Below are positions 13,401 to 28,400 of a stretch of 64,000 nt of DNA, piece after piece. The notes below the pieces were generated by a model. That model was not told the origin of the DNA. It did no database searches and saw only the letters and a program-made list of their open reading frames with translations. A program made the position numbers and the translations under genes. Location of the stretch: the NCBI RefSeq assembly GCF_001949145.1, contig NW_019091373.1:840155-904154 (forward strand), written 5' to 3'. How positions within the stretch are numbered: position 1 is the first letter of the stretch; every line of letters begins with the position of its first letter. The DNA comes from Acanthaster planci (taxonomy: Eukaryota; Echinodermata; Asteroidea; Valvatida; Acanthasteridae).

Positions 13401-16400
13401 CCATTATGAATCGGTGCAGCGTGACCGTTGACCGTTGAAATGACATGTCTGTACTGTCAGACTGTGCAGTAGGTATATGTACATGAACTACTGAATGAAC
13501 GTGTTGCTGCAGAATGTGAAGCAAACTTAATGGTTGAATAAGTAGTACTGGTACATGTATTTGGCATTGTGCCTACTGGTACATGTACAGACCTGTACAG
13601 TACAATAAATGTGCATACATTTATTTATCAGTAGCTGGATGTGAGGCCTGAGGTACCATATCCTTATGGTAGGAAAGGAGGGGGGTAGGGATCACTGGTA
13701 CTCTGACCTACATGTACAGGTACAGTACATGTGCAAGTGTTACGTGTACCTCTTTGAACAAAAATTTTACGTCGGGTTGAAAGAGAGGATACCGGTACAT
13801 TGGTAAGCCTGAGTTGATACCGGGCTTTTCTGGCTGATTTTGGTTCTGATGTCACAGTGTTGTCACGTGAAGAATAAACAGAAGGAACAGCGCATGCTTT
13901 TGCTTTCCCCCACACTGAAAATTAATTTGGAAACATTATTTTTCAAATGATTTCCTCCTGGCTGCACTCACACACCCATGAGCTCTGGTTAGTGTCAAGA
14001 TACCCTCCCCCCACAATGGAAGAGGCATGTTTCCTATTATGTGTACGACATGTGCGTACGCTTGTTTAAAATAACTAGCCTTATGCACAAAATACCGCCG
14101 ACAAATCAGAGGAGTAGCCATTACCACAATGGCGGTGCACTCAAATGCATGTTCGTTGGCATGATGCACATCTGCATTTGGCTGTTCACAGCAACTGTTT
14201 GGTTGAACAGGCAGGTACCTGTTGCACCTGTCTTACCATCTGTCTGTGAGCTTTGTGCCGCCCTGGTAATAGCTTCTTTTTCTAGTGGCTAAATTACCCT
14301 ATAACTGGACGTTGATGGTTTTCTGAACAACCAGCCAGAGCAATGTTTCTGCCATTACTGGGGTTGGGGAGGCTTCCCTGGTTTACCCTGATCATTGTGC
14401 TGATGTTGATTTATATCCTTCCTTCATAATGCAGTGATACATACATTGCCCAGCCAACCTGGACAACAAGTCTGGACAACCAAATGTCAGACATGAAATC
14501 CCTGCAACGAGCTCATCAAATATTGGCACAGTCTGCGTGCACTCCAGAATTATTGCGCCCTGATATTGCGAATAGAGCCCACACGGCTATTACCTGCAGG
14601 TCCCCTGTCACAGCTGGGCATCATTTAGGGGGAAAAACCAATAACGTGTGTCAACTTCATTTTCCCTCGTCAAATGCGTGCCAGTCAGGGATTTACACAA
14701 TTCCAGTGATTTGTGAGTTGGACACTTTTAAATTTGAAGAAAGTAGGCCTCTTCAAAGATAGTGCAAAGCCCACTGGGGTAGCAATTACTGATTGCATCA
14801 ATACCAGCTTCCAGTACCTGCCTGGTTGCCCTGGTAACAAATAGCATTTGCCTAGCAACATCATTCCCCTCAATCAAGATTTGTGCTGATTTGCAACCAG
14901 CTGATTGAACACGCTCATGTGGATATGCATGACGGTGCAGTACAATAGTTAACTCAGTTTTTATTTTTTTCCAAAGAACTCTATTTTTAGTGTAACTGGC
15001 AGCAGTTCAAGTGATTAATGCTAATAACCTGTGACAAGAGATCCCCACATGTACTTGGATGTACACTACACTCATTTTTGTCTTTTGCCAACATTCTACT
15101 TAAGCACAGTGCTTAATCAAGAGTACATACTAATACCTACACACATATACATGTAGCCTAGGATCAAAGATGCCTGTTGCTTTCAAGTTTTCAGTTCAAG
15201 AGCTTTTTGACCCTACTGGTATTTTTAAATTGTCATGTGGAAAACTAATTGCAGCTAAAACTTGCTAAGGAACAAAAATGCCTTTTCCACATGGAATCCT
15301 AATGGAACAAAACACATGAATGTGAGACATATATTGAATAGAAAATTTCAAAGTAAATCCACATGTACACTACTTACATGTATATACATACGTGCATGTG
15401 TACATGTGGCATTTGAAATGTGCTTAGGAATGGTTGTAACGAGATGTTTTAGAGTTCTGCTGTGCAGACGAGATTTACTCTTTACCAGTGAGAGTATTCT
15501 GTTCAAGTTGCTGTTAAACATTGTTAAAAGTTGTTGAAAGGAGAGGAATATTTGGAAGATTCATTTCCCAATTGATGACCTAAGATTTTCACAGGTCATT
15601 TTAAACTTGCTGACATCAGCTTTATGAAAGCTCAAGTTCAGACCAGAATATGTTCAGGAGATGATTAGAAAAACTTTCTGGCGTCCTTCAACTTTGAAGT
15701 GTTTACGCATCTATTTGGAACATGGTGGACACACTGTGTCCGCCCATTTCTGTGCTGTAGATGAAGGTAATCTTAAACGTGGTTGAAGGCTTTTGTGTAT
15801 TGAATATCTACTTGTCTAACCTGCATGGTAGGTCTTCCTATCAGTTTGGACAGGACGCAGGCAGTAGAGAAGAGAGACTATCCAGATCAATATATCTTGA
15901 AGTGGCCTACAAGATATACTCCAGGGGTGAATAAAGAGAACATCCAGGTTTAATCTCGATCGCTCTCGGTCTCTTTGTTCCCTTGTACATCGTAGAATTC
16001 TTATGAGTAGGTGAGGATGCAGTTTATTTCTATGGTGCTAGTACCGGTAGTGCAGACCATTCTCTCTAGAGACGAGGAGATGCCTACTCTTCTCAACACT
16101 GAACAGACATTTTAGGCTACTGTTCATGTTGTCAGTGTCATTTTCATTAATTGAACACCATACATGTACAAGTTGGTACGATGCACCTGATACATATGTA
16201 TATGTATGTTCACAGTTACCGGTAGTCCGTTATTTGACAATTTGATTGGTGCGTTGCTTACCGTACATGCATCTGGTCATATTTTTTTTTTCATTTTATG
16301 TAATCAGAAACCGCCCATCCTGTTAAAGAGCACAAGCGCACGGGCCAAACATTTTTCAGCTCAAAAAAAATCTGATGAATTATATGCACGGAGCTCTTTC

Positions 16401-19400
16401 GAAGGGTGAAAGTAATTTTGAGACCATTGTTGGAAGTACCGGTACCAGCTTTTGATTTTTCAGAGTTTGTTGGTTTCTTTATTTACATGTACATGTGACA
16501 GAAGGAGATGTCTTTAGTTATGTTCTCAATTCTCATGAAAATGGTCCAAAATTGGTCCCCTGGTGAAAATGTGTAACCTTCATTTTGTAAGGCCCTGCAT
16601 GAAATGCAAGCTCCAGCAGGCTTCCACGTGATCAGCTCCTTTGTCATTTATAATTAATTTGCGCCATAGATCTAGCAATTCTAGACGCATGTTCTTCATG
16701 CTGTTTCACGCACGTAATGATACAGCCCGCGTAATGGAATTTTTAATCATTCGTGCATTACTTTATTTTAAGCTGATGCATTTTATCGTGTTCCTCTGCA
16801 GACTTTTGAGTGCGTACATGTAGACTGCACGTGTTTATATCTGGCTCCTGCAGCAATTTATTAGTGGTCACCCCCTGCAATTCCCGTGATCATTTTGGTG
16901 GAGGCAAATGCCTCGGCTGACCTTGTAATTTGCTAGGGTATGATTAGAGGGGCATCAACCATCAGTGGAGTGTCATTAAACAGGGATTACAACTCATCTG
17001 TCTGTTTATGAAAGGTGATTAATGACACCTATAAAACTGTGGAGTGTGTCTATCCATAGGTCTATCCATAGAGCTACATGTATCCCTGTACTGTCTATGA
17101 GTACATGAAGGTCTGCACTGGGTCTGTTTATCCGCAGCACAGGTATCAGCTCTGCTACAGAGAAAGTAATCTTTCATAAAACGTCAATTTTTTTCTTACA
17201 CCGGCTTTGAAAAACAGTCAACATACATGTATTTGTATCACATTTTGGGTGTAATATTATATTAACAAAAACCAGTAACAGTCAACTCTACCCGTACAAG
17301 TACAATGTACATGTATCTTTCACTACATTATGTGATAGGCCATCCTGTAGCACCAGTGTTTTTGATATGGGAACGTTTGACAGGGGCCAGTTTTGCTCTT
17401 GATTTTTATCAATGAATTTCCCCCCATCTACAATTCAGCCTGGCTGCTAAAAGATGCATCTAAGATGCAGCTGCACAAGCTTGTGGCTGGTACGTATACA
17501 TGTCTACGTGTATGTACATTTACTTGTGCTTATTTATTTTTAGAACGAATAACACATAAAAACATGTTGGCATGTTGTTAACAACTATATTCAACTTAGC
17601 TTCAGGAAAAATATTGGGTTGTCAGGAAAAAAGACCATTTAAGTCATTTCCCTTTCTCTTGACAGAAATGCCCCACAAGCTCTGTGTCTATTCGGTGTTT
17701 GTCTTCTTGTATGGAAGCGTTTGCCCAGTAGGCAAATGACAGTGAGGACATATTTTTGAGAGGAGAATTGACAAATTGAAGACCCCAGCATCTAAACGAG
17801 AGAACAGAGGGCCAACCAAATTGAACTACCATGCTTGATGATTTGCCAAGCAAAGAAAAATGACCACAGATAGGTTTCCAGACTTAAGATCTGTACCACT
17901 TGGCTGTCCTCACAGCGTACTGATACGTGTACATGTAAATGAAGCCAGTGTCAGACCAGAGTCACCTGCAGTCCTCATAGCAAATGCTCACGTGCACCCT
18001 GGCAGATGCTGAAATCATCACGCTAACTTTACACAGGTGGGCCGTTGTTGCTTCAGGGCATATGGCTCTGCAGTTTCAAAGGCTCATATACCATATGTGT
18101 ACAATGTACATGTGCTTGTACATGTGCACCGCACATGTGCAATCACAATACATTACAGGTATTGGTACATGTTCATTTGTGTAATAAGTGCATGTACCCT
18201 CTGAGCTTTGTTGAATAAAGCTGTGATTGTTATTGGATGTATGCCCATGTGTTTCTACTGCTTTTGACTCGTCTGTGCCTGTTCTACCTCAGTAATGGAA
18301 CTTTATGCAGAAAGAATGGAATGGGCAATAGAACCAAATGGGAGTCAGCAGGTACATGTACATGTACGGTAAATAAAATGGTATCCAAATGTAGAAATAG
18401 AAGGCAAATGTTCCTCCCCATTGCCTTCAGTGTAAATTAACCTTACCTTACTAATTTGCAAATGACACACATGTAGATAATTGCACAATCATTTGATACA
18501 TTGTAGGTATTCCCATCCTCTATTATACCAATGGTAATAAGTCACATGAAGTTGCTACACTGACAGGGGCTGTTGTCCTGTCCATTCAATTCAAACAATG
18601 GAAAACTAAATGTTTTTTAAGTGCACATAAGATAAACCCCAAAAAAGGATGTTGAATACATGTACATGTAGTTTCTTATACCCACGCCAGTACATGTAAA
18701 GGAAAGTACCAGTTGAGAGCTGCAGAGAATATGTTCACAGCTGAATTGAATACCATACCATGGGCCTTCAGGAAGAAAATGAAAGGCAGATTTTGTTTGT
18801 GCAAAAACCCATGTTACTGTAACTTTGTGATATTCATGTATATATCTTTGTAGTGACAGAATAGCTTTGTACATGTACTAGTTCGTATGTACATGCACAT
18901 GTAGTTTTGTACCGTCCCAGCCTGTTTTGGCTCATTTGCATTCGTGTACATGTATGTACGAGTATATGTGCTTTACATAAAAAGCGACCATTTCATGTAC
19001 AGGTGTACATGTAATGCATTGAATTACCATTATTTTTAATGTCTGCTTTTGGTAACCCATATTCACATTGAATGTACCCACACACGCTGTGTTGAGGCTG
19101 AGTCATAAGTCTGCTCACTTTGCAAATCAAATCCCTCCCAGCAGGTGAGAAAAACGTGGTTAAGCAAGAATTACCTCTACACACCAATGGGCTGAGATTT
19201 AATCAGGTTTTGCAGAATTTACGAGTTTTGGCTTCATAAGGGTATTATGAGTGACTGAGCTCTCTATGAAGCCATGCCAGACGAAATACCCGGTAGGACA
19301 GGAGCTAATTCACGGCAGATGCACGCTATCCCATTGGCCCGTCTGTAAACCCTTTGTCTGCAGCTGAAATTTCAGCGCGAAAACGGCCGGGGGCTTTTGG

Positions 19401-22400
19401 GTGTAGATATGAGGGAACTTTAGGCTGTGCCGCGTTTCACCGGTATTTGTTTTTTCGTTTTCCTCATGTTATTTCTTGAAGCCACGCTGCTTTGTCTGCA
19501 GATATGGAGGGGTGGCAGCACTCTAATAACTCAGGGAAATGTTTGAGTATTTGTAGTCCAAATAATGAATCAAAGTGGTTTATTTTTATTTACAATTGCA
19601 CGTAGGGGAAATAATAAATCCAGAGCACATGTACCCGTGTGTGCAGGGTCACACTGGTGCCCTAAGAAAATGAATAATTTTTACACATGAATATTTATAC
19701 TGTATGTGTATTTCTTTCAAAGTGTTGTTTAGCGTTATTACTGGTGTTGTAACAAGCCGTGCAAATACTTTCACTCATTTCAGTCACTGATTTTAACCCT
19801 CACTCCTGAGGCATCCCTCCAGCATGTCCTTCAAGCCTCTTGTAAAAGCATGTTGCAGAAGTGGCAAACCCCCAAAACACTCTGTCAGATTTCTAAGGAT
19901 CTACCGGTAGGATGACTAGGCTTTAAAAGTGGTCACAAAAGGTAGACATAATGTACACAGTCTGGTGCATTAAATCATTTGATCCTGTTCACCTTGCACG
20001 GTTGTCCTTGCTTTTAAAAAAGATGAGAAATTAAACTGCCTTCCATATTAGTGAAACTGTTTCATTATTATTTTGTCCCTTGTCTGGTGTCTGATCTCTA
20101 GGGCACTCCAGGTGCAGTGAACATTGCCTACACAGTGGAGTGGAAACCCCTCTGGGAACCGTTCTACATTGGGCACCGGGATGTGCCACTCTACGATGAA
20201 CGGTTCAAGCAGTATGGCTTCAATCGCATCAGTCAGGTAGGTGTGGCGGAATAATGAACCCTCCACGGTTGTCATTATACGTTTCCTTGCGAGGTGTCTA
20301 CCTGTTTGTTCAAGGTCCTAGTCTCAGTTGCCTCGCAGGAATTGTCTCAACCTTTTTCACATTCGGTCATTTTGAAAAATTTGTTTCATTTTGGATAGAC
20401 AGATGTTGTCAGTACCAAAAAACAAAAGCATTTTCCCGGTCATTCAGACCTTAGAATTATCCAGCATAAATAAAGAGCCTCTTTTTTTCTCTCAACTGCC
20501 CATCTTTTGTTGGAAATTATAATGAATAACGGTACTAACAATCATCAGCGGGGGGGATGCCTACTGTACGTGTACATGTAAGCTAACATCGAAATTTTGT
20601 AAGAAGTACACTTTTGTATCGGTTCATTTGCCCTGTGTCAAGCAGTTTGTCCATGTACTTGCATATTCATAAACACTGCAGTCATTGTTGTCCGATTGCT
20701 TGTGGGACACAAACCCATAACCTGCTGTCCGCTACTGTAGATATCTTACCAAACTTGCAAGGAATAAGAGGCCTGTTCTCCCTGATACCGGTAATTGAAG
20801 GCACAGTAAATCAATCTTGTACTTAATTTGTACTGGCACCGTACATGCATGTACATGTATTTCACACGTTATTACTCATTGTGATCCGAGCTCTACATGT
20901 TTGGTATATTGTGACTGATTGTCTGCCACATTGTCTGCATTAACCCTCCTATGCAAAGATACATTCTTGACACAATGGTCGTATCAGACAAAACCAGCCA
21001 AATTTCCCATACATGTATGTGTCTGTGTACTGGGACAAATCAAGTGGAAGAAATTTTTGACTCTTTTGGATGGTTATAGCAGAAGGAGGGTTAATGAGAA
21101 TTTTGCGGTGGTTGTTTTTATTTAAAAGCTTCCCCCCCCGGGAATGTACAAGTTAAGCCCTAGTGACTTGTCCCACGAAGCAGGGATTTACAAAATGTAG
21201 AGGCCTAAAGGTATACTTTGGGGGATTCCATCCATCTAGACTCTTTAAAAATTCCACTGGAAGTGAAGCACATCATTTTCAATCACGAGACTGCATTTCC
21301 AAAAACCAATCAATACCTAAAAAAGTCCATGATGTCTTGCACCGGCCAATTTTCATGACCACCCACGCAGCTATTATCTACATGTATGCTGAGATGGTAT
21401 TTAATTAAATCAGAATTTCATGCCAAGGCAAAGCAGCGTTGGGAAATGTAGCATGCATCTCCACACTTCACAGCCATGTATTAGGGGAGCAACCTTGAAA
21501 CGTCTCCCAAGATGTTCCTCACTCAAGTAAGCCTGGATAATTTTATTCCCCGACTTGTCGGAATTAATCTAATACACTGTTCAGTGCAGGTCTGAGCTGT
21601 CGCCTCCATTGGATGTCATAATTAATTTTTGTTTGTGTATTTTCCACAACTCTGGGCAGAGTCCAGGAAAAACACCCTATTACCACTGTCTGCGGGGATG
21701 GGCCGCCCGTCATGTTTGCACCGTTGCCTGTCGTTCCTCGGCAATCCTTCCCTGAGCAGACTATTTACACCCAGCCCTCCCCTAACCCCTCTCCTTACCG
21801 GCGCACTTCTGTAAGCTTCCCTTAATCTGATAAGCACCGTGTAGTTCAGACGCGAGGACGGGCAATATCTGTAATGTATCCCAGAGATATTCATTTCAAT
21901 TACCAGGCAACATGTAAAGCATTGAGTGAGTCTCTCTCGTCAAGCTCTGAGTGCCCCCCCCTCCCCATCCTTCATTTTTCTCAGGTAGGAATGGATTTTT
22001 GCCCAGGGTCCATTGAGCAGTGTCGATGTACTTTGACGCCATCAGTTTTTCCTTCCACTTTATTTCACCTTTGCAGTTCATCATTTTTTTTTTCTTTTAC
22101 CCCCGGCACGTTCAAAATTTGCCTGCTGCCATAACACTACTTTCCGCCTTTCGTAGGGGTGTGATCAATATTTGTACGATTGCCAAGAAAATAAGACTGC
22201 CTGCATAATTTGAATTCTGCCTGACTTTGCGAAATCCTCAACAGGAGTGTAGTGTACATGTACTACATGTACAGTGTACATGTAGATGTGTCCCAAACAA
22301 GGCACAGGGCACAGGCTTCCATTGAACATTTTCTCATTCTTTTGTGTAATATACACTGTACATGTAGGTACTTACATCTAGATGCATGTACATATACATG

Positions 22401-25400
22401 TACTTGCACAGTATGTGTACGTGCACCAACATATGATATTCAACAGTTTTTGACGGCTGCCGTAATGTCAGACATAAAATTCAGTGACACATCCAGCAGG
22501 AGGTGAGCATGATTGAGGGAAGCCCCCCCCCCGGAATGGAAAGCACTAACACTTTTGCAATAGTACTGAATCTAGTACCTCACTTCCACCTTTCTTGGGG
22601 GATAGGAAATGAGAATTCTGTCACAGATGGAAGAAACTGGACTGTCATTTCAGGGAAAAAAATCCCATTTTGCCCCCTCCCCCAACAAAAAAATTGGCTT
22701 GCCACTGATGAAGTTTTGTATGCCTAAGGGATTCGTGGCATCTGAGGTGGAAGTGATAACTAATGGGTTAATGATGTTTTTTCCAACTTTCCACTCCGAA
22801 AATGAAGTTGGAAAACTATTTTACATCTCGCTTAAGTTACTCTCGTCAAAATGTGTACTTTTTACCCGACAAATGAGGGCACTGTAATTGCTGTGATGTC
22901 ATCATGGGAAGACACTGTTGTTTTGGGGCTTTTCGTTCATACTGTGAACCCCAAATTTGCTCCTTGAAAATACATGTATGTACACGTACGTGTATCACTG
23001 GCTTACTGTCATGAAATGACAAGCAAAGAACATTATCATAAGCAAAATTTACTACAGGTAGAGCAAAATACACCACATTTTTTGATGAAATTTAGTTCTG
23101 CCTTGGATGACATTACACTCTCGCTGGCAAAAAAGGATTGAAAATTTGCATTAGCACAACAAATATTGAAAATTAAGTTAAGTGGGACAAACCTTTATTA
23201 GCAAAACTGTATTGAAATATTACATTGTATGGGCCATATTTAAGTGTATGTCCAACTGGTAAAAGAGGGCTCTGCAGTACAGCAGTCAAGGAATACCAAT
23301 ATCTTAGTCATAAGGATGAACTTTGCGACTTACTGTGCAAAAAATAAATGTCAGTCATTTGCAGTCAGACCTTTGTTGACTGAGGTTTTATGCCTGATAT
23401 GAAATATTGTCTTGCCCTACTAATTAGACATGCCGTGCCCTGTGCTCTACCTTTGTGACACAAATATGTCAGGAAATAATACAGTGACAAATGACATTTT
23501 ACATCCATTTTTCTTCTGTTCATGCCAAGATGCGAATTTAATCCCTTTTAAGCTTGTTATAGTTGAGCTCTGACGACAAATGACACTACGTTCAATTTGG
23601 ATGCTGCCATATTTATTGGAAGAGATAAAATCAGAGAAAACGTGTTTCCTTAGGTGCTCTTTAAGAAACTTCAAATGGCATACTGTGACATCATCATGGA
23701 TTATGGAAGTATGGCATTGGAAATACACAAATTATGCTTTTTGGACTTTTAAAAAACATTTTTTGCTGAAATTCTGCAGTGGGACATGTGACGCAAAGTT
23801 GTGAGGTTAATTCTCACTTGTATACGGGTAAGCTTGTAAATATTTTGGTTACAAGCTCTCGTATGCCACCGATGATGAGGTATTATCAGTCAAAATAACC
23901 CATTGTTTTATTATTTCTTACTTCTTTTGAGTAGATCAGTTCCGTATCTCCCCACTTCATAATGCAAGCTCTGGTACCAAATCATTGTTGAGCACACCTA
24001 TATTGAACAATGGACAATTCAATTCTTTTTGACACGTGCATCACATTAGAAAAGGCCATAGGTGCACATGAATGCAACCTTACAGTAGCATAGTTGAAAT
24101 GAGCAATAATACTCATAGTACGTGTACATGCTCAGTCCAAATAAGAAGTACACAAACCTGTGAGAGATGAATGGTTTCAACTTTGGTATTTTAGATGCTG
24201 GCGACAACTACTTGTGATCTCTCGGGAGACCTTATTGGAGCAAAAGAAATCTCCGTTCCATCGCCACACCTTGTAAAGCCCCCACATGTGAAGAGCTTTG
24301 TACAATATGAAATCCTGGTGCCGCGGGTTTCGCAGCTTACCCAAGTGGGACAACCACTTCGTGTAACAGAGATGTACCCTTGGTTTAGGGCAGAATCGCC
24401 CAACTCACCCGGCTGGTTGGATGGACTCTCATGACCCCTCCAGGCAACCGCTCACTAGCTATAGCCTGGCCTAGATTGGTTTGGTTCCACAAACACGCTG
24501 CAGATGCCAACCCCCCCAGCCCTTTCTACCCCGTCACGTTCCAAATATATGCGTACACTTCCCCAAGCGCTTCCATGGTTTACGTCCCACTGTGGTCTAA
24601 CCCACGATAATGTGCCATCCATGCTCGGCACTCGGGGGCTCAATTCTTCTAATGGTTTTTTCTGGGGTCTGATCAATCTCTGTCCGTTTCTTGCCAACAG
24701 GCAGAGTTCTACCACAACGTCTATGCAAGGGATTTTCTGTGATGCAATCATGTACAGTACAGGACAGGAATAGCTACCAGTATAATACATGTGCTATCTG
24801 AGTAGACAATTCAATTCCTTCATGAAAGTGCAGGTTTGACTGTTTGTGTTACATTGTACCGTACCCCCTGAAAGTCCGCAATGTTATCCCACAGGCAATC
24901 AAAATTTCATTCCAATAAAATTGTGCTATTCAACAGCGTGGGTTTTCATAATGCCCTTTACTTTAGTAATGGAGGTGGGAAATTTGTCCCCATCCTTTGG
25001 TATCTCCCGACAGGGTCATTTATACTTTGGTGTCATTGTATGCAGCACATAGACCGTGACTCTTACAAGCCATTCCTGCTAGCTGATTCCCAATGGCCCT
25101 GAACAAAACCCTCCTTTTTGTAATCCTGGAAGTACGTTTATCTCCAGGAAGTACATTTATGTGAACAAAGAACGATACTCATGTACCAGCTACATGTAAA
25201 TACATGCATTTTCCGTACATGTTTGTTTTCATGTATAAAGCCTACATGGCATTAAATTTCTTTTATGTAATAGGATTTCAAACGTGAATGTGTCTGAAGA
25301 TCTAAAGACTTTGCCATTACAAATGAACTGCTAATTTTTATTTGCACAAAATTCCACCATGTGCTTGCGTGTATGTAGACCTGTGTACATGTACAGGAAA

Positions 25401-28400
25401 GAACACCACTTACTAGATGAATTTTGATGTCTAAAATCCCCACCCCCAGCCAGACTCCCAGGGGTCAGCTCTGGCCCCTGGACACATCCCACAGTCATCA
25501 TAGGTGATACAGAAGGGGACAACTGGTTGACAAATTGACTCTTGCATGCTGGGCTGTCTGAATTTGAAGTCTATCCATGTCCTCTAGTTATGGTCCATCG
25601 TTTATCACTTGAGACATCAGGGCAGGAGTGGGCAGTAGTTTTTATTCACTTAATGGTGAAAGCTTTTTATGAGTGAGCACACATGCAGTTTTATTTCACA
25701 GTAAAAGATGGCGCTCTCCGATCAGTCAGTATAGACAGAAACGTCTGCTGCTTTGATTTTGTGAATCAAATGATAGTTTTAGTAAGCAAGTCTTGACGTT
25801 TCAGCGGATAGATTCCCGTGAAATATGTGTTATCTGTCATTAGCAGGTAAGGCCAGCGTGTGTGTTGAAAACTACGCATGAGCTGAGACTCCATAGCAGT
25901 CATCACATGCACTAAGGCTACAAGCAATAACTCTGCCAACAGCCAGCTCGTAACCAACACCTTAATTTGAGAAAGTAAACTTCCGCTGATTGCGGGCATA
26001 AATGTCCACTTCAAAAAAAAATCACAGGTGTATCAGGTTTTTCTGTTCGCAGGACATGTAAGCTATCCACCCCTGTCGAATAAATTCTTTTAAGGGAGGA
26101 AGATGGGCGTACAAACTCGTCAAGTGCATTGAAGTGGCTCCAGCTCAGCGCACCTGACGGGATGAATGATGTATGGCCGCTTGCCCACGTCCTATCAGTT
26201 ACGACACCACGTAGCAATCTGCTGTCCATCTCACTGGTATCGGTGCCAGTGCCTTGTGCCTGTTTGCCGGGGCCGCGAAAGACAGGTTCTGAAGCGTGAA
26301 ACCGGTATCGGCGCGATCGTCATACATGATGCATGGAATGTTCAGGCACGATGCCATCATCTGCATATCTGCATACTCTCTTGGGATATCTCTGGCGGAT
26401 CTTCTGAGACACTGAAGTTGTTTCTTTTCTTCTTTGAGAATGTGCGTGTATGTCAGTGGCACTCCAGCGCTGAAAGAAATGTTTAATATGTGAGCACCAT
26501 CTGCTGATGTCAAAGAGGCAAAGTCAGCAATTTCATGGGCAAATCTGCTTTTTTGTTAGAGGGGAGTACCAGAGAACTTTAGATTTTTCTCTTTGTTTTC
26601 TTTCCAGTCTCCCTCATCCCACCCCACTGATGAAGGCAGGCAGCCTGAGAATCTCATGACAGCCTGTCAGAATCCCTATTATCACAACAATTACGTTGTT
26701 GGCAGCTGTACAAATACCACCCTTCATTGTTTTCAATTCTTCCAATGCACAATACATTTTCATGGGCATCATTAGCATAATTTGTTTTGGGGGTTGGGAT
26801 GACAAAGGAGTCATTGGTAGCAAACTGACAACCGTTAAAGTGTGGTAGGAAGAAAGTCAATTCTCTAGTCTTTTAAGCTTTTGATGATTTTCAAATCTCT
26901 TTCCTTGTTTCAGGGGTCCCTGCCCAAGGGGGGTAAAGCTCCACCTCTGTTACTGCCTGTGTACATTTTTACATGCATGTTTAGCTTCAAGAATGACATC
27001 AAGATTCAAGTCAGTCATGCACCTGATCTGTTACTAAATTTAACATATGCCGATGGGTCATGCTATAAATTTGCGTCAATTTTTTAATGTCCATGTCACA
27101 TCTGGCATGCAATTTTGTAAGTTTAGGACACGTAATGAAAATTACTTGCCAGACAATTAAAAATCGTTTGAAGTCAATTTCAGTTGTATTTGCCTTGTCA
27201 AAATACACAGGTCAGGTGTAACAGGAATAACACAATGTCATACGCAGGAGCCCAGATTTATAGAATGACCCATACATGTATGTATGTTTGCTCAGCCTAA
27301 TAGAGAATGAGTTGGGAGTCACAAGTGGCACTTTTCCCAGTAGGAACCCTTAACATTTTCACCCACATCATGGCCATGTTCTTGAGGATGTGAATACCTA
27401 AGAACAATGAGCTAAGTTTTTTTTTGCTAAAGCAAACAAATACTGAAATATTTTAAATTTGTGTGACATTTGTGGACATTTCTGTTTAGAAACCTGATGA
27501 AATCAGCCTCAGAACTTACAGAGATATTTTGCTTTCCAACATGAACATATCAAACCAAGCAATAATATGTATATGGGGGGTGTTGATTTAAAAAAAAAAG
27601 ACTTCAATTGATTAGCAGTGGTGGTGCATCTAAGGTTCTGTTTTTACTGAAAAGTTCATGTAATACAGTTGTTTTTACTGTGAAATGAAGAAGGCAATAC
27701 TTACAAAAAATATCTCTTTTACAAATCTGCCACTTCGGGGACCATTGGGGAAAGAAAATTCGATTTCTGATTTCTGCCAAACTTGCAATTATTGGATCGA
27801 CGCTGTCAGAAAGAGTAATGGTGTAATTTACCATTTACTGTATCAGCACACAGCTGGCAGTACATGCACCGGCATGTATACAAACTAAGATGGACGTTTC
27901 TCCAGCCTGCAGACAGTTTCCTTGTTTACCAACCCACTGAGACTAGACCGTGGCTGACCCCATTTCCGAAGTGAATTATGTTTTTGTTTTTATTCCATCC
28001 TCGCTTCCTTTTACCAATCGCCATCATTCAAAACATAACAAAGTCTGGCCTTTTCATCTATTGCCTACATGCATGTCAAGTACGTGCATTTAATCCTAAA
28101 CCCTCGGTGAACAACTACCTCTCAGTAAGTAATTGGATCAATTTTTTATGCTAGATGGATGTTGAAGGGCAAGAAATGTAATTATTCTGACCGTGAAATT
28201 CAGCCATGGCATTCATCCAATATGGAGAGACCATACCCTAAGCTACATGTAAGCACACATACACACAGGTCTGTGTTTAATAGAGCACCAACTTTCAAAA
28301 GGTGTAGGAGAAAACTGTCCTTCTTTTATTTCTGTTCATCCAACAGAACATTAATGTTCAGTTGTAGAAGTGGGAGGAAAACTCCAAGATAGATATTCCA

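Larger units (their letters stand above)
1401..20101 (+). other. B4GAT1 intron 1 (about 18.7 kb)
   Basis: AT-rich, no convincing exon. It holds a TA-flanked MITE (1598-2000), a second inverted-repeat element (6838-7086), a 23-bp tandem array (11172-11289), many TACATGTA and TACCGGTA palindromes, and a block free of these palindromes at 16630-17040. Short open frames across it lack domains and splice support. Confidence 0.85.

Noticed and set aside
24190-24790. Overlapping open frames on both strands in a GC-richer patch
   Set aside because: No domain, no splice signals in phase, both strands equally open.
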